A stretch of DNA of 64,000 nt from Curvibacter sp. GWA2_64_110 (GTDB lineage: Bacteria > Pseudomonadota > Gammaproteobacteria > Burkholderiales > Burkholderiaceae_C). The position numbers and the translations under genes are program-made. Location: assembly GCA_001797315.1 (NCBI GenBank), contig MGPC01000018.1:124001-188000 (forward strand), given 5' to 3'. The notes beneath the pieces were generated by a model. That model did not search any database. It saw nothing but the letters and a program-made list of their open reading frames with translations, and was not told where the DNA came from. Of this stretch, positions 48,315 through 57,297 are shown piece after piece; the stretch's first letter is position 1; each line of letters starts with the position of its first letter.

Positions 48315-49034
48315 ATGCTCAGCCTTCTCTATCAGGACGATTATCTAGTAGCCATCGACAAGCCGCCCGGCCTGCTGGTGCACCGCACGGGCCTGGATGC
48401 CGGAGAAACGCAATTTGCCCTGCAGCTGCTGCGCGACCAGCTCGGCCGCCCGGTCTGGCCGGCGCACCGGCTCGACAAGGGCACCAGCGGCGTGCTGCTG
48501 TTCGCGCTGGATGCCGACACGGCCAGACGGCTGGGCCAGGCCTTCGAGGCGCCGGACCAGGTGCAGAAGACCTACCTCGCCGTGGTACGCGGCTGGCCAG
48601 CCGCCTCCGGCCTGATCGACCACCCGCTCAAGCGCATGGAAGACGATGCCCGCCCGGGACGGGATGAGGTGCAGGACGCGCAGACGCGTTACCGCACACT
48701 GGCGCATTACGAGCTGCCGCTGCCCTACGGCAACTTCCCGACCACGCGCTGCGCCCTGGTGGAGCTGCAACCGCTGACGGGCCGGCGGCACCAGCTGCGC
48801 CGCCACCTGAAGCACATTGCGCACCCGATCATCGGTGACGCCACCCATGGCAAGGGGCCTCTGAATCGGGCCGTGGCCGAGCGGCTGGGGGTGCAGCGGC
48901 TGTGGCTTCACGCCCAGCGACTTACGCTCCGTCATCCGGTGACAAACACGCCCTTGGCCATCGAGGCGGCTGCGGGCATCGAATGGTCACGATGGACTGC
49001 GCCGATGGACCACCCACCCGAGCAGCAAGGCTAA
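48315..49034 (+). CDS. truC: RluA-family pseudouridine synthase, TruC-like
   Basis: The 239-aa protein has the catalytic HRLDKGTSGVLLF (Asp) and LTGRRHQLRRHLKHIAHPI, starts directly with the catalytic domain and lacks an S4 domain. This matches TruC, which makes pseudouridine 65 in tRNA. The TGA overlaps the convergent sulfatase stop by 4 bases. Confidence 0.88.
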   Translation: MLSLLYQDDYLVAIDKPPGLLVHRTGLDAGETQFALQLLRDQLGRPVWPAHRLDKGTSGVLLFALDADTARRLGQAFEAPDQVQKTYLAVVRGWPAASGLIDHPLKRMEDDARPGRDEVQDAQTRYRTLAHYELPLPYGNFPTTRCALVELQPLTGRRHQLRRHLKHIAHPIIGDATHGKGPLNRAVAERLGVQRLWLHAQRLTLRHPVTNTPLAIEAAAGIEWSRWTAPMDHPPEQQG

Positions 49035-50356
49035 CGCTGCGGCATGTCCTTGTAGGAATAGCCCAGACTGACTGTCGCATCCGCCGGGATCGGCGGCATG
49101 CTGGCGTTCCAGTCTTCCCAGGCCTGCCGCATCGCCGCCAGACGCTCCGGCTGCTTCCCGCCCAGGTTGGCGCGCTCACGCTCGTCGGCAGGGAGGTTGA
49201 ACAGGTAGTCGTGGCCGTCCACGCGCAGGTACTTCCAGTCGCCGTCGCGCAAGGCGCGCTGGCCGCGGTGGTTCATGCGCCAGTGCAGCGGGCGCGCAAA
49301 CTCCCTCCCCTCCGTTTGCAGCACCGGCAGCAGTGACGCGCCGTCCAGCGGGTAGGCCGCGTCAGCCTCAGTGCCGGCAGCGGCGAGCATGGTCGCCGAC
49401 CAGTCCATGGTCATGCAGTGCTGCGTGCTGGTGCGGCCGGGCTGGATGACCGCCGGCCAGTGCGCGATCCACGGCACGCGGATGCCGCCTTCGGTCAGGT
49501 CCATCTTGCCGCCCACCAGCGGCCAGTTGTCGGAGAAGCGCTCGCCGCCGTTGTCGCTGGTGAAGACGATGAGGGTGTCGTCGAGCAGGCCCTCTTTCTT
49601 CAGCGCCTCCACCACCCAGCCGATGCCCTCGTCCATGTGGTGGATCATGCGGCGGTAGGTGTGGATGTTGCCGCCGTGCAGGTGAAAGAGGTTGTCCTTC
49701 ACGTCGCGCGCCACCGCCTCGTCCTCACGTGTTTCCCACGGCCAGTGCGGTGCGGTGTAGTGCAGGCTCAAGAAGAACGGCGTGCCGCTGCGCGCGCCGG
49801 GCGCCATGCGTTCGATGTAGTCCACCGACCGTTGGGACAGCAGGTCGGTCAGGTAACCCTCTTCCTGCTTCTCCTCTTCGCCGAACCACAGGTCGTGCTG
49901 GCCGGTGCCGCTGCAGTGGCTGAAGTAGTCCACACCGCCGGACATGGGGCCGAAGAACTCTTCGTAACCCGAGCGCAGCGGGCCGAAGGCCGGCGGGTAG
50001 CCCAGGTGCCATTTGCCGATGAGCGCGGTGCGGTAGCCGCTGGCGTGCAGCAATGAGGGCAGCGTGGGATGCTCGGGCGGCAGGCCCAGCGTGGTGCTGC
50101 CGCGGCTGCGGCTGTTGATGGGCTCCTCCGCCGCGCCGCGCAGGCGGTACTGGTAGCGCGCCGTGATCATGGCAAAGCGCGTGGGCGAGCACACCGGCGA
50201 ATTGGAATAACCCTGGGTGAATTTCAGGCCGTTCGCGGCCAGCGTATCGAGCACCGGCGAGACCGGGCCGAACGCAGCGTCGCGGCCGCCGTAGCAGCCG
50301 AGGTCGGCAAAGCCGAGGTCGTCGGCCACGATGTAGAGGATATTGGGACGTTTCAT
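49031..50356 (-). CDS. Arylsulfatase-type sulfatase
   Basis: The 441-aa protein starts MKRPNILYIVADDLG (metal-binding Asp12, Asp13). It has CSPTRFAMITARY with Cys56, the residue converted to formylglycine, and GKWHLGY and FTSDNGG further on. There is no signal peptide, so it may act in the cytoplasm. It overlaps the upstream Bug receptor by 4 bases, which suggests that a sulfated or aromatic-sulfate ligand is imported and hydrolysed. No formylglycine-generating enzyme is seen in the window. Confidence 0.9.
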   Translation of the reverse strand: MKRPNILYIVADDLGFADLGCYGGRDAAFGPVSPVLDTLAANGLKFTQGYSNSPVCSPTRFAMITARYQYRLRGAAEEPINSRSRGSTTLGLPPEHPTLPSLLHASGYRTALIGKWHLGYPPAFGPLRSGYEEFFGPMSGGVDYFSHCSGTGQHDLWFGEEEKQEEGYLTDLLSQRSVDYIERMAPGARSGTPFFLSLHYTAPHWPWETREDEAVARDVKDNLFHLHGGNIHTYRRMIHHMDEGIGWVVEALKKEGLLDDTLIVFTSDNGGERFSDNWPLVGGKMDLTEGGIRVPWIAHWPAVIQPGRTSTQHCMTMDWSATMLAAAGTEADAAYPLDGASLLPVLQTEGREFARPLHWRMNHRGQRALRDGDWKYLRVDGHDYLFNLPADERERANLGGKQPERLAAMRQAWEDWNASMPPIPADATVSLGYSYKDMPQR

Positions 50357-51339
50357 TCGACTTTCATGTCCGTCTTGGCAATGACGCGCTGGTAGCGCGC
50401 CGACAGGTCGGCCAGGCGTTTGCTGGCCGCGGCCCCGACAAGGCCTTCGTAGGCCATGTCGAGCTGCTTGAGGCGGGCCTGGAACTCGGGCTTGGCCAGC
50501 GCCTCGGCAAAGCCGCGCTGCAGCAACCGCACCACGGGCTCGGGCGTGGCAACCGGCACCATGGCCAGATAGAGCACCTCCTGCTCCAGCGCCTTCAGGC
50601 CGGCCTCGGCCACGGTCGGCACTTCGGGCGCCAGCGGCGAGCGCTGCCGGCTGGTGACGGCCAGTGCCGTGATCTTGCCCGCCTTCACATGCGGCAGCAT
50701 GCCCGGCGTGGCCAGCACGCCGGCATCCACCTCGCCCGACAGCACGGCCGTAACGGCCGGCGTGTTGCCCTTGTAGGGGATGTGGCTGATCTTCAGGCCG
50801 GTGACGTCGTTCATCACCGCCACCGCCAGATGGCCGGGGCTGCCGTTGCCGCCGGAGCTGAAGTTGAGCGTGCGCTTTTTGCCCAGTTCGATGAGTTCGC
50901 CCACCGTCTTCACACCGACCGACGGATGCGCGCCGATCAGCAGGCCGGAAGACGCCATCACCATCACCGGCTTGAGATCGGCCGGATTGAAGGGCATGGT
51001 CTTGTAGATGTGCGGGTTCACCGTGAAGGCGGTGTCGATGCCGAACAGCACGGTGTAGCCGTCGGCCGGACTCTTGGCCACGAGGTCGGCGCCCACGTTG
51101 CCGCCGGCACCGGGTTTGTTGTCGACGATGAAGGGTTGCCTGAGCGTGGACTGCAGGTGCTCGGCAATGGCACGCGCCAGGATGTCGGACGGCCCGCCGG
51201 GCGGGAAGTTGTTGACGAACTTCACACCTTTGACGGGGTAGGCACCCTGCGCCAGGCCGGCACACGGCCACAGGCCCGCGCCGGCCAGCAGAACGGCCCC
51301 CAACAGGGAACGGGAAAGCACACGGACAGCCATCTTCAT
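50353..51339 (-). CDS. Bug-family periplasmic receptor 1 (tripartite tricarboxylate type)
   Basis: The 328-aa protein has a signal peptide (about 1-31) and Bug features: VKFVNNFPPGGPSDILAR, VDNKPGAGGNVGADLVAKS, DGYTVLF and HIPYKGNTPAV. Such receptors capture small carboxylates, usually for TctAB permeases; no permease is encoded here. It overlaps the sulfatase start by 4 bases and follows a second Bug gene. Confidence 0.92.
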   Translation of the reverse strand: MKMAVRVLSRSLLGAVLLAGAGLWPCAGLAQGAYPVKGVKFVNNFPPGGPSDILARAIAEHLQSTLRQPFIVDNKPGAGGNVGADLVAKSPADGYTVLFGIDTAFTVNPHIYKTMPFNPADLKPVMVMASSGLLIGAHPSVGVKTVGELIELGKKRTLNFSSGGNGSPGHLAVAVMNDVTGLKISHIPYKGNTPAVTAVLSGEVDAGVLATPGMLPHVKAGKITALAVTSRQRSPLAPEVPTVAEAGLKALEQEVLYLAMVPVATPEPVVRLLQRGFAEALAKPEFQARLKQLDMAYEGLVGAAASKRLADLSARYQRVIAKTDMKVE

Positions 51340-51345
51340 GGTGAT

Positions 51346-52302
51346 TTACTCCAGCGTGACACCGGCGGCCTTGATCGGCTTTTCCCAGCGGGCCAGGTCG
51401 GCACGCTGGGCGGCAGCGAGTTGTTGCGAGGTTGAACCGATCGGTTCGTAGCCCAGGGCGAGGAACTTGCTGCGCACCGCCGGTTGCTGCACGGCGTGCA
51501 TGATGGACTGCTCCAGCCGCGCCAGCACCTCGGGCTTGAGCCCGACCGGGCCGTACATGGCGAACCAGGCGGTGGCCTCCATGTCGATGCCCTGTTCTTT
51601 CAACGTCGGCACCTCGAGCACCTGCGGGTCGCGCTGCAACCCGGTGACGGCAATCACGCGCACCTTGCCGCTGCGGTGCAGTTCGGCCGTCTCGGACACG
51701 ACGTCGAACTTGTAGCCGATGTGGCCGCCCAACAGCGCGTTGTTGGCCGGCGCGCCGCCCTGGAAAGGAATGTGGTTGAGCTTCACCCCGGTGCTCTGCT
51801 CCAGCAGCACGCCGAGAAAGTGCGGCACGGTGCCGGCGCCGGCCGTGCCATAACTGCCACTGGCCGGGTCGGCCTTGATCTTGGCAATCATCTCGGCCAG
51901 GTTCTTCACGTTGCTGGCCGGGCCGGACACCAGGCCGAACTGGAAGCGTGCGAGCTGCGAGATGGGCGTGAAGTCCTTGACCGCGTCGTAGTCGAGCTTC
52001 TTGTAGACGTGCGGGAACATCACCATCGGCCCACTGGGCAACACGATGACGGTCTGGCCGTCGGGCTTGGCATTCTTCACCTGCGTCAAGGCCACGCGGC
52101 CGCCGGCGCCGACCCGGTTCTCGACGATGACCGAACTGAAGTCGTTTTGCATGGCCGTGGCCAGCAGCCGGGCCAGCACGTCAGCCGAGCCGCCGGGCGC
52201 AAAACCGACCAGGATCTTGAGGCTGGGCTTGTCCTGGGCGGCGGCGCCCAGCGCGCAGGCCAGCGTCGCGCAAGCCAGCAGCAGGCGGGCATATCGGTTC
52301 AT
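51346..52302 (-). CDS. Bug-family periplasmic receptor 2
   Basis: The 318-aa protein has a signal peptide (about 1-22) and the family motifs LVGFAPGGSADVLARLLA, VENRVGAGGRVALTQ and HIPFQGGAPANNALL. It lies six bases upstream of receptor 1 and is the first gene of the operon, with GGAGAC before the ATG. The two receptors differ clearly in sequence and so probably bind different ligands. Confidence 0.92.
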   Translation of the reverse strand: MNRYARLLLACATLACALGAAAQDKPSLKILVGFAPGGSADVLARLLATAMQNDFSSVIVENRVGAGGRVALTQVKNAKPDGQTVIVLPSGPMVMFPHVYKKLDYDAVKDFTPISQLARFQFGLVSGPASNVKNLAEMIAKIKADPASGSYGTAGAGTVPHFLGVLLEQSTGVKLNHIPFQGGAPANNALLGGHIGYKFDVVSETAELHRSGKVRVIAVTGLQRDPQVLEVPTLKEQGIDMEATAWFAMYGPVGLKPEVLARLEQSIMHAVQQPAVRSKFLALGYEPIGSTSQQLAAAQRADLARWEKPIKAAGVTLE

Positions 52303-52372
52303 GGTGTCTCCTCGTGGTGTGCACCCAGACGGAATGCCGTGTGCTTGCCATGGGACTCTAGAGGCCGGACAA

Positions 52373-52389
52373 TTGATTGTTCTAATCAA
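52373..52389. promoter_or_regulatory. Candidate MarR operator
   Basis: TTGATT-GTTCT-AATCAA is a perfect 6-bp inverted repeat with a 5-base spacer, the size expected of a MarR dimer site. It lies in the 108-bp divergent promoter region between the Bug/sulfatase operon and the marR-type gene, 22 bases before the regulator's ATG. Confidence 0.6.
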
Positions 52390-52410
52390 CTATCCACCTC
52401 GGAAACCCTG

Positions 52411-52938
52411 ATGTCCGTCAAGCCTCGCCTGCTTCGCCCCGTGGGGCTGGACGATTTCCTGCTGTACCGGCTCAGCCGCCTGCTGGGCACCGCCGGCACC
52501 CTGGTGATCCGTCTGTGCGAAGGGCAGTACGGCATCACCCGGCGCGAATGGCGCTTGCTCGAATTGCTGCTGCGCCATGCACCGGTACCGCCATCCCGGC
52601 TGGCGGAACTGGCCCAGCTGGACCGGGCGCGCACCTCGCGCGCCCTGAGTTCGCTGGTCGCCAAGAAACTGGTCACCCGCACCACGCAGCCGGCAGACCG
52701 GCGCCAGGCCGTGCTGGGGCTGACCGAGGCGGGCCACAAGCTGTGCGCGTCGCTGCTGCCACAGGTGCGGGCGCTGAACCTGGAACTGCTGGACGACCTG
52801 GGCGCCGACGAGGTGGCCGTGCTCGATCGTGTGCTGGACCGCCTACAGGCCCGCGCGAGTGAGCTCATCGAACAGCACAGCGACTTTCCCAAGGCCGACC
52901 GCCGGCGCGGCGGGCGCTCGCGGCCGGCGCTGGGCTAG
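52411..52938 (+). CDS. MarR-family transcriptional regulator
   Basis: The 175-aa protein has a winged-helix domain with GITRREWRLLELLLRH, LAQLDRARTSRALSSLVAKK and RTTQPADRRQAVLGLT, canonical for MarR. Divergent placement and the palindrome in the shared promoter suggest it represses the Bug/sulfatase operon and itself, with an aromatic or carboxylate effector. The C-terminal tail is basic. Confidence 0.92.
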   Translation: MSVKPRLLRPVGLDDFLLYRLSRLLGTAGTLVIRLCEGQYGITRREWRLLELLLRHAPVPPSRLAELAQLDRARTSRALSSLVAKKLVTRTTQPADRRQAVLGLTEAGHKLCASLLPQVRALNLELLDDLGADEVAVLDRVLDRLQARASELIEQHSDFPKADRRRGGRSRPALG

Positions 52939-52953
52939 CGCAAGACGCCAGGG

Positions 52954-54621
52954 TCAGGGCAGGCGGCGCAACGCGTCCAGCGTCTCCGTCTCGGTGCGGT
53001 AGAGCCGGTGGCCGGGGCCAGCCAACTGCCAGCCGGCCTGCAGCAGCGTGCGCTCCACCGGCAGCTTCATGCCGCTGACGTGCAGCAGCACGCCCTGCTC
53101 CTGCAACTGCTTGCAAAGCTTGAGCCAGGTGTCCACGCCGGTGGCGTCGATGTGGCCGATGGGCTGCGCGAAAAGACAGACGTGGCGCGTATCGGGATGC
53201 TGGGCAAGGTACTCCACCACCGCGCGCTCAAACTCGGCCGCGGCGGCGAAATCCAGCGCCGCGTCCATGCGCAGGGCATAGGTGTCGGGCGCCAGCGGCG
53301 GCAGTTTCCAGAGATGGCGGTCGCGCAGGCTGCCGTCCGGGTGCAGTCCTACCTCGATGATGCGCGGATGCAGGCGCTGGTAGAGGAAGGCACTCAGCGA
53401 CATCAGCACGCCGGCCAGCACCCCCCAGTAGAGCTGGGGCGAAACCAGCAGGGTGATGAGGAAGGTAGTTCCCGAAGTGATGGCCTCCACGCGGGCGATG
53501 CGCCACAGCCGCAGGAATTCGCGCGGCTTGAGCAGGCCCATCACGGCAGCGACCACGATGGCAGCCAGCACCGCCTGCGGCACGTGATGCAGCACCGGGA
53601 TCAGCACCCAGAGCGCGAGCACCACGACCCCGGCCGAGAACACCGTGGCCCAGCCGGTCCGGGCGCCGGCGTAAAGGTTGAGCGCCGAACGCGAGAAGGA
53701 GGAACTGGTGGGAAAGGCACCGCTCAGGCCCGCCGCCAGCTTGCCCAGGCCCTGGCCGATCAGGTCCTGGTCCTGGTCCCAGCGCGTGCCGCGGCGCTCG
53801 TTGTCCACCTTGGCACTGGAGGCCGTTTCAAGAAAGCTCACCAGGGTGATGACCAGCGTGGGCAGCAGCAACTGGCCCAGCACGTCCAGATCGGGCAGGG
53901 CCGGTAGCGCCAGGGCCGGCAACCCGGCCGGCAGCGCCCCCACCACGCGGCCGCCGCCGGCCTCGAAGTCCAGCAGCGCCGACAGGCCGGCAGCGCCCAG
54001 CACGATCAGCAGCACCGAGGGAAAAGCCGGGCGCCAGCGGCGCGCCGCCAGCAGCAGAACCAGCGTACCCAGACCGAAAGCCAGCGACGGCAGGTGCCAG
54101 GCCTGTCGCCCGGTCGAAACCAGCTGGCGCCAGTCCTGCAGGCCCAGCATGTCGGGCAACTGCGAGCCGATGATGAGCAGCGCTGCAGCCTGGGTGAAGG
54201 CTGTGAGCACCGGGGCATTAACGAGATTGAGCAGCCAGCCGAAGCGCATGAAACCCAGCACCATCTGCAGCAGGCCCGAGAGCAGTGCCAACCAGACCGC
54301 CAGCTGAACCCACTGCGCCGAACCGGGCGGGGCCAGGTCCGTGAGGCCCGCGCTCACCAGCAGGCAGGTCAGCGCCGTCGGCCCGACCGAGAGCCGCGTG
54401 GAGGCGCTGAAGAGCACCGCCAGCAGGGCTGGCAGGATGGAGGCGTAGATGCCAGTGACGGGCGGCATGCCCGCGAGCACCGCATAGGCGACGCCCTGGG
54501 GAATCACCATCAGGCCGACGGCCAGGCCGGCCAGGGCTTCGCTGCGCAGCAGCTCCGCCGTGGGGCGCGGCCAGTGGAGGAAGGGCAGGAGCTTATGCAG
54601 ACGGGACGAAGTCGACGACAT
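52954..54621 (-). CDS. SulP-family anion transporter with STAS domain
   Basis: The 555-aa protein has about 10-12 hydrophobic segments, including the SulP signature region VGLMVIPQGVAYAVLAGMPP, VTGIYASILPALL and SFLETASSAKV. A C-terminal STAS domain (about 440-545) contains IGHIDATGVDTW. It may carry sulfate, bicarbonate or dicarboxylates. The nearby sulfatase makes sulfate tempting, but the two are on separate transcripts. Confidence 0.9.
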   Translation of the reverse strand: MSSTSSRLHKLLPFLHWPRPTAELLRSEALAGLAVGLMVIPQGVAYAVLAGMPPVTGIYASILPALLAVLFSASTRLSVGPTALTCLLVSAGLTDLAPPGSAQWVQLAVWLALLSGLLQMVLGFMRFGWLLNLVNAPVLTAFTQAAALLIIGSQLPDMLGLQDWRQLVSTGRQAWHLPSLAFGLGTLVLLLAARRWRPAFPSVLLIVLGAAGLSALLDFEAGGGRVVGALPAGLPALALPALPDLDVLGQLLLPTLVITLVSFLETASSAKVDNERRGTRWDQDQDLIGQGLGKLAAGLSGAFPTSSSFSRSALNLYAGARTGWATVFSAGVVVLALWVLIPVLHHVPQAVLAAIVVAAVMGLLKPREFLRLWRIARVEAITSGTTFLITLLVSPQLYWGVLAGVLMSLSAFLYQRLHPRIIEVGLHPDGSLRDRHLWKLPPLAPDTYALRMDAALDFAAAAEFERAVVEYLAQHPDTRHVCLFAQPIGHIDATGVDTWLKLCKQLQEQGVLLHVSGMKLPVERTLLQAGWQLAGPGHRLYRTETETLDALRRLP

Positions 54622-54699
54622 GGGCAGGCGAAAAGATTGCCCCGAGTTTAGACCCGCCCAGGAAGGGGCCGGGACAGACCCGGCCCGGTCGAAGGTGGG

Positions 54700-55305
54700 C
54701 TACTTCAGGTCGCCCGCCAGCGAGGCCAGCGTTTCAGCGTTGATGGTCACGTGCGCCGGGTAGTGGGTGTGGTCGCAGCCGACTTTCACGCTGGCACCGG
54801 CCTTGACCGCGGCACGCATGGACGGCGTGAATTCGAAGCGCACGAAGTGCACGGCCGAGGTCTTCTCGTCGTTCTCGCGGTCCAGGTCTTCGTCGGCAAT
54901 GGCGTAGACGCGCTCATCGCCCTCGACCTCGACGAACATGCGGTCCTCCACACCGATCAGGCGCGCCAGCTCGCGCTTGCGCTCGCTGATGTCGGGGTAC
55001 TCGATCAGCAGGGTGGCTTTCCAGTTGCTGCCGTCGGGCACCAGCGGGGCGTAGGCCTCGATCTCCTGCAGGATGCCTTCCTCCTCGAAGATTTTCTCGA
55101 TGCGCAACATCTCCTGGATCTGGTAGCGGATGGTGGTCTCGGACTCGAACTGCAGGTTGATGTGCTCGCCCAGGTGCACGCTGCGCAACTGGCGGTGGGC
55201 CATGACCTCGGCCTTGTGCTCCTTGCGCCACTTGCTGTAGGTCTCCAGCGACATCAGGCTGTCGGGAGTGATCTTGCCAGTGAGTTGCATGTCCATCTTC
55301 CTCAT
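54700..55305 (-). CDS. DUF3501 family protein
   Basis: The 201-aa protein begins MRKMDMQLTGKITPDSLMSLETY and contains RSVHLGEHINLQFESETTIR and VKVGCDHTHYPAHVTI, which I associate with DUF3501. The function is unknown. It overlaps the Fe-S oxidoreductase gene by 4 bases (ATGA) and so is made with it; the family co-occurs with rubrerythrin and this Fe-S protein. A metal site through the Cys/His cluster near the end (CDHTHY) is possible. Confidence 0.8.
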   Translation of the reverse strand: MRKMDMQLTGKITPDSLMSLETYSKWRKEHKAEVMAHRQLRSVHLGEHINLQFESETTIRYQIQEMLRIEKIFEEEGILQEIEAYAPLVPDGSNWKATLLIEYPDISERKRELARLIGVEDRMFVEVEGDERVYAIADEDLDRENDEKTSAVHFVRFEFTPSMRAAVKAGASVKVGCDHTHYPAHVTINAETLASLAGDLK

Positions 55306-56651
55306 TTAATTCCGTAGGCCTTGCGCACCAGGCTAAGCGGATGTTGTAGTTCAGGCGCGCCCAGTCCGTTGACCTCGAAACCCTGCGCGATGTGGTGGCC
55401 GCCGAGCGGACAGTCGGAGCTGATGTAGTCGGGCTTGGCGCCGTCCTTCATGGTGGCCATGGCCTTGAACACCGGCTTGCCGATCTTCATGGCCTGCTGG
55501 TGGTAGGCCTTCTTGACGCCAAAGGTACCGGCGTGGCCCGAGCAGCGTTCGATCGTGTTGATCGTGGTGTCGGGGATCATCTTCAGCATTTCCTCGGTCT
55601 TCTTGCCGATGTTCTGCACCCGGCCGTGGCAGGGGATCTGGTAGCTCACATTGCCCAGCGGCGTGCTGAATTCGGTCTTGAGCAGGCCGTCGCGCTTGCG
55701 TGCCATCAGGTACTCGAACGGGTCCCACACGGCGTCCTTGACCAATTGCACATCGGCCTCGTCCGGATACATCAGCGGGATTTCCTGCTTGAACATCAGG
55801 GCGCAGCTCGGCACGGCGGCCAGAATGGCAAAACCATCCTTGGCGTAACGGGCCAGCACCGGGATGTTGACCTCCTTGCTGGCGTTGACGGCATCCAGGT
55901 CGCCCAACTCCAGCTTGGGCATGCCACAGCATTTTTCCTTCTCGACAATCACATACGGGATGTCGTTGTGGTCGAGGATCTTGAGCAGGTCATGGCCGAT
56001 GCCAGGTTCGTTGTAGTTGATGTAGCAGGTAGCGAAGATCGCCACCTTGCCCGGGGTCTTCTCGCCGTCCTTCACCACGCTGGCTTGCGCTTCGGGCGCG
56101 CCGGAGCGGAACTTCCGGGTGGCGAGCGAGGGCAGCCAGGCATCCTTGTCCACGCCGGCCACGCTTTTCATCAGACTGCGCATGACCCGGGTCTTGTTGA
56201 CGGCATTGGCGACCTGCACCACCACCGGGATGCCGGCGAACTGGCCATGCACGTCGGTGGAAGCCAGAAACCTCTCGGCGATGCCGACCTCACCCTTTTT
56301 GAACTTGATGGCCTTGGCACGCAGCATGGTGTGCGGGAAATCCAGGTTCCATTCGTGCGGCGGGGTGTACGGACACTTGGTCATGTAGCACAGGTCGCAC
56401 ATGTAGCACTGGTTCACCACCTGCCAGTAGTCCTTCTTGTCGACCCCATCGACTTCCATCGTCGAACTCTCGTCCACCAGATCGAACAGCGTGGGGAAGG
56501 CGCCGCACAGGCTGACACAGCGGCGGCAGCCGTGGCAGATGTCGAAGATGCGTTCCAACTCCTTGAAGCAGGAGGCCTCGTCGTAGAAGTCGGGGGTTTT
56601 CCAGTCCAGCGGATGTCGGGTCGGGGCTTCCAGGTTGCCTTCGCGTGCCAT
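55302..56651 (-). CDS. Fe-S oxidoreductase, GlpC/HdrD-like (two [4Fe-4S] and CCG-type domains)
   Basis: The 449-aa protein has two ferredoxin-like clusters, CHGCRRCVSLCG (39-50) and CYMCDLCYMTKCP (82-94). A C-terminal part has CCGMPKLELGD, CHGRVQNIG and CSGHAGTFG, related to the CCG domains of heterodisulfide reductase and glycerol-3-phosphate dehydrogenase subunit C. It would transfer electrons to or from rubrerythrin or a membrane pool (inferred from linkage). Three tandem hairpins lie directly before its start. Confidence 0.87.
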   Translation of the reverse strand: MAREGNLEAPTRHPLDWKTPDFYDEASCFKELERIFDICHGCRRCVSLCGAFPTLFDLVDESSTMEVDGVDKKDYWQVVNQCYMCDLCYMTKCPYTPPHEWNLDFPHTMLRAKAIKFKKGEVGIAERFLASTDVHGQFAGIPVVVQVANAVNKTRVMRSLMKSVAGVDKDAWLPSLATRKFRSGAPEAQASVVKDGEKTPGKVAIFATCYINYNEPGIGHDLLKILDHNDIPYVIVEKEKCCGMPKLELGDLDAVNASKEVNIPVLARYAKDGFAILAAVPSCALMFKQEIPLMYPDEADVQLVKDAVWDPFEYLMARKRDGLLKTEFSTPLGNVSYQIPCHGRVQNIGKKTEEMLKMIPDTTINTIERCSGHAGTFGVKKAYHQQAMKIGKPVFKAMATMKDGAKPDYISSDCPLGGHHIAQGFEVNGLGAPELQHPLSLVRKAYGIK

Positions 56652-56673
56652 GGCCAGTCCTTTGTCTCGTTAT

Positions 56674-56760
56674 GGTTGGAAAAAGAACTTTCGCAAGAAA
56701 ATTCTTTTTCCAACCACTACGCCTCGCGGCGTAGTGGGCGCCGATTGGAAATCAATCGGC
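56674..56760 (-). other. Three tandem perfect hairpins between rubrerythrin and the Fe-S gene
   Basis: Pair 1: GGTTGGAAAAAGAA (56674-56687) with TTCTTTTTCCAACC (56702-56715). Pair 2: CCACTACGCC (56714-56723) with GGCGTAGTGG (56728-56737). Pair 3: GCCGATTG (56740-56747) with CAATCGGC (56753-56760), overlapping the rubrerythrin stop. All stems are perfect. They fill the whole intercistronic gap. Confidence 0.8.
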
Positions 56761-57174
56761 GAGTTCTGCCAAAGCCTTGGCATAGCGGTTCGCATGCGAA
56801 CGCTCGGCCTTGGCCAGAGTCTCAAACCAGTCGGCGATTTCGTCAAAACCTTCCGAGCGGGCGGTCTTGGCCATGCCGGGGTACATGTCGGTGTACTCGT
56901 GGGTCTCGCCCGCCACCGCGGACTTGAGGTTGTCGCGGGTCGGGCCGATCGGCAGGCCGGTCGCCGGGTCGCCGGATTGCTCCAGGAACTCCAGGTGGCC
57001 GTGCGCGTGGCCGGTTTCGCCTTCGGCGGTGGATCGGAACAGCGCGGCCACATCGTTCTGGCCTTCAATGTCGGCCTTGTTGGCGAAGTACAGGTAACGG
57101 CGGTTGGCTTGGGACTCGCCAGCGAATGCGTCTTTCAGGCACCCTTCCGTCTTGGAACCTTTGAGTGTCGGCAT
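56752..57174 (-). CDS. Rubrerythrin-family di-iron protein (erythrin, no rubredoxin domain)
   Basis: The 140-aa four-helix protein has the paired ExxH-type ligands [12 protein letters not shown] (Glu20), [20 protein letters not shown] and [12 protein letters not shown], but no C-terminal rubredoxin CxxC pair. It would reduce peroxide with electrons from a separate donor, plausibly the Fe-S protein next in the operon. AAAGGAG precedes the ATG at 57174. It is the first gene of the rubrerythrin / Fe-S / DUF3501 unit. Confidence 0.92.
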   Translation of the reverse strand: MPTLKGSKTEGCLKDAFAGESQANRRYLYFANKADIEGQNDVAALFRSTAEGETGHAHGHLEFLEQSGDPATGLPIGPTRDNLKSAVAGETHEYTDMYPGMAKTARSEGFDEIADWFETLAKAERSHANRYAKALAELAD

Positions 57175-57282
57175 GAATATCTCCTTTGAAAGTTGAAGAT
57201 CCGTCTCGCTTGCCTTGAACAGTTGCGTCAAAGACTTGGGCAGCGTAGACCCATTCAGGCCCCCGGTCTAATTGGCTCTTTC

Positions 57283-57297
57283 AATTCAGTGAATTGC
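57283..57297. promoter_or_regulatory. Perfect 15-bp palindrome in the rubrerythrin/VOC divergent region
   Basis: CAATTCA-G-TGAATTG is a perfect inverted repeat, followed at once by a partial copy (TTCACTATGAATTG). It is placed where an operator for the rubrerythrin promoter would be expected. The regulator is unknown. Confidence 0.5.

Noticed and set aside
49031-51271. Sulfatase extended upstream into a 746-residue protein
   Set aside because: The extension is the Bug receptor gene in a different frame. The sulfatase N-terminus MKRPNILYIVADD matches the family start.
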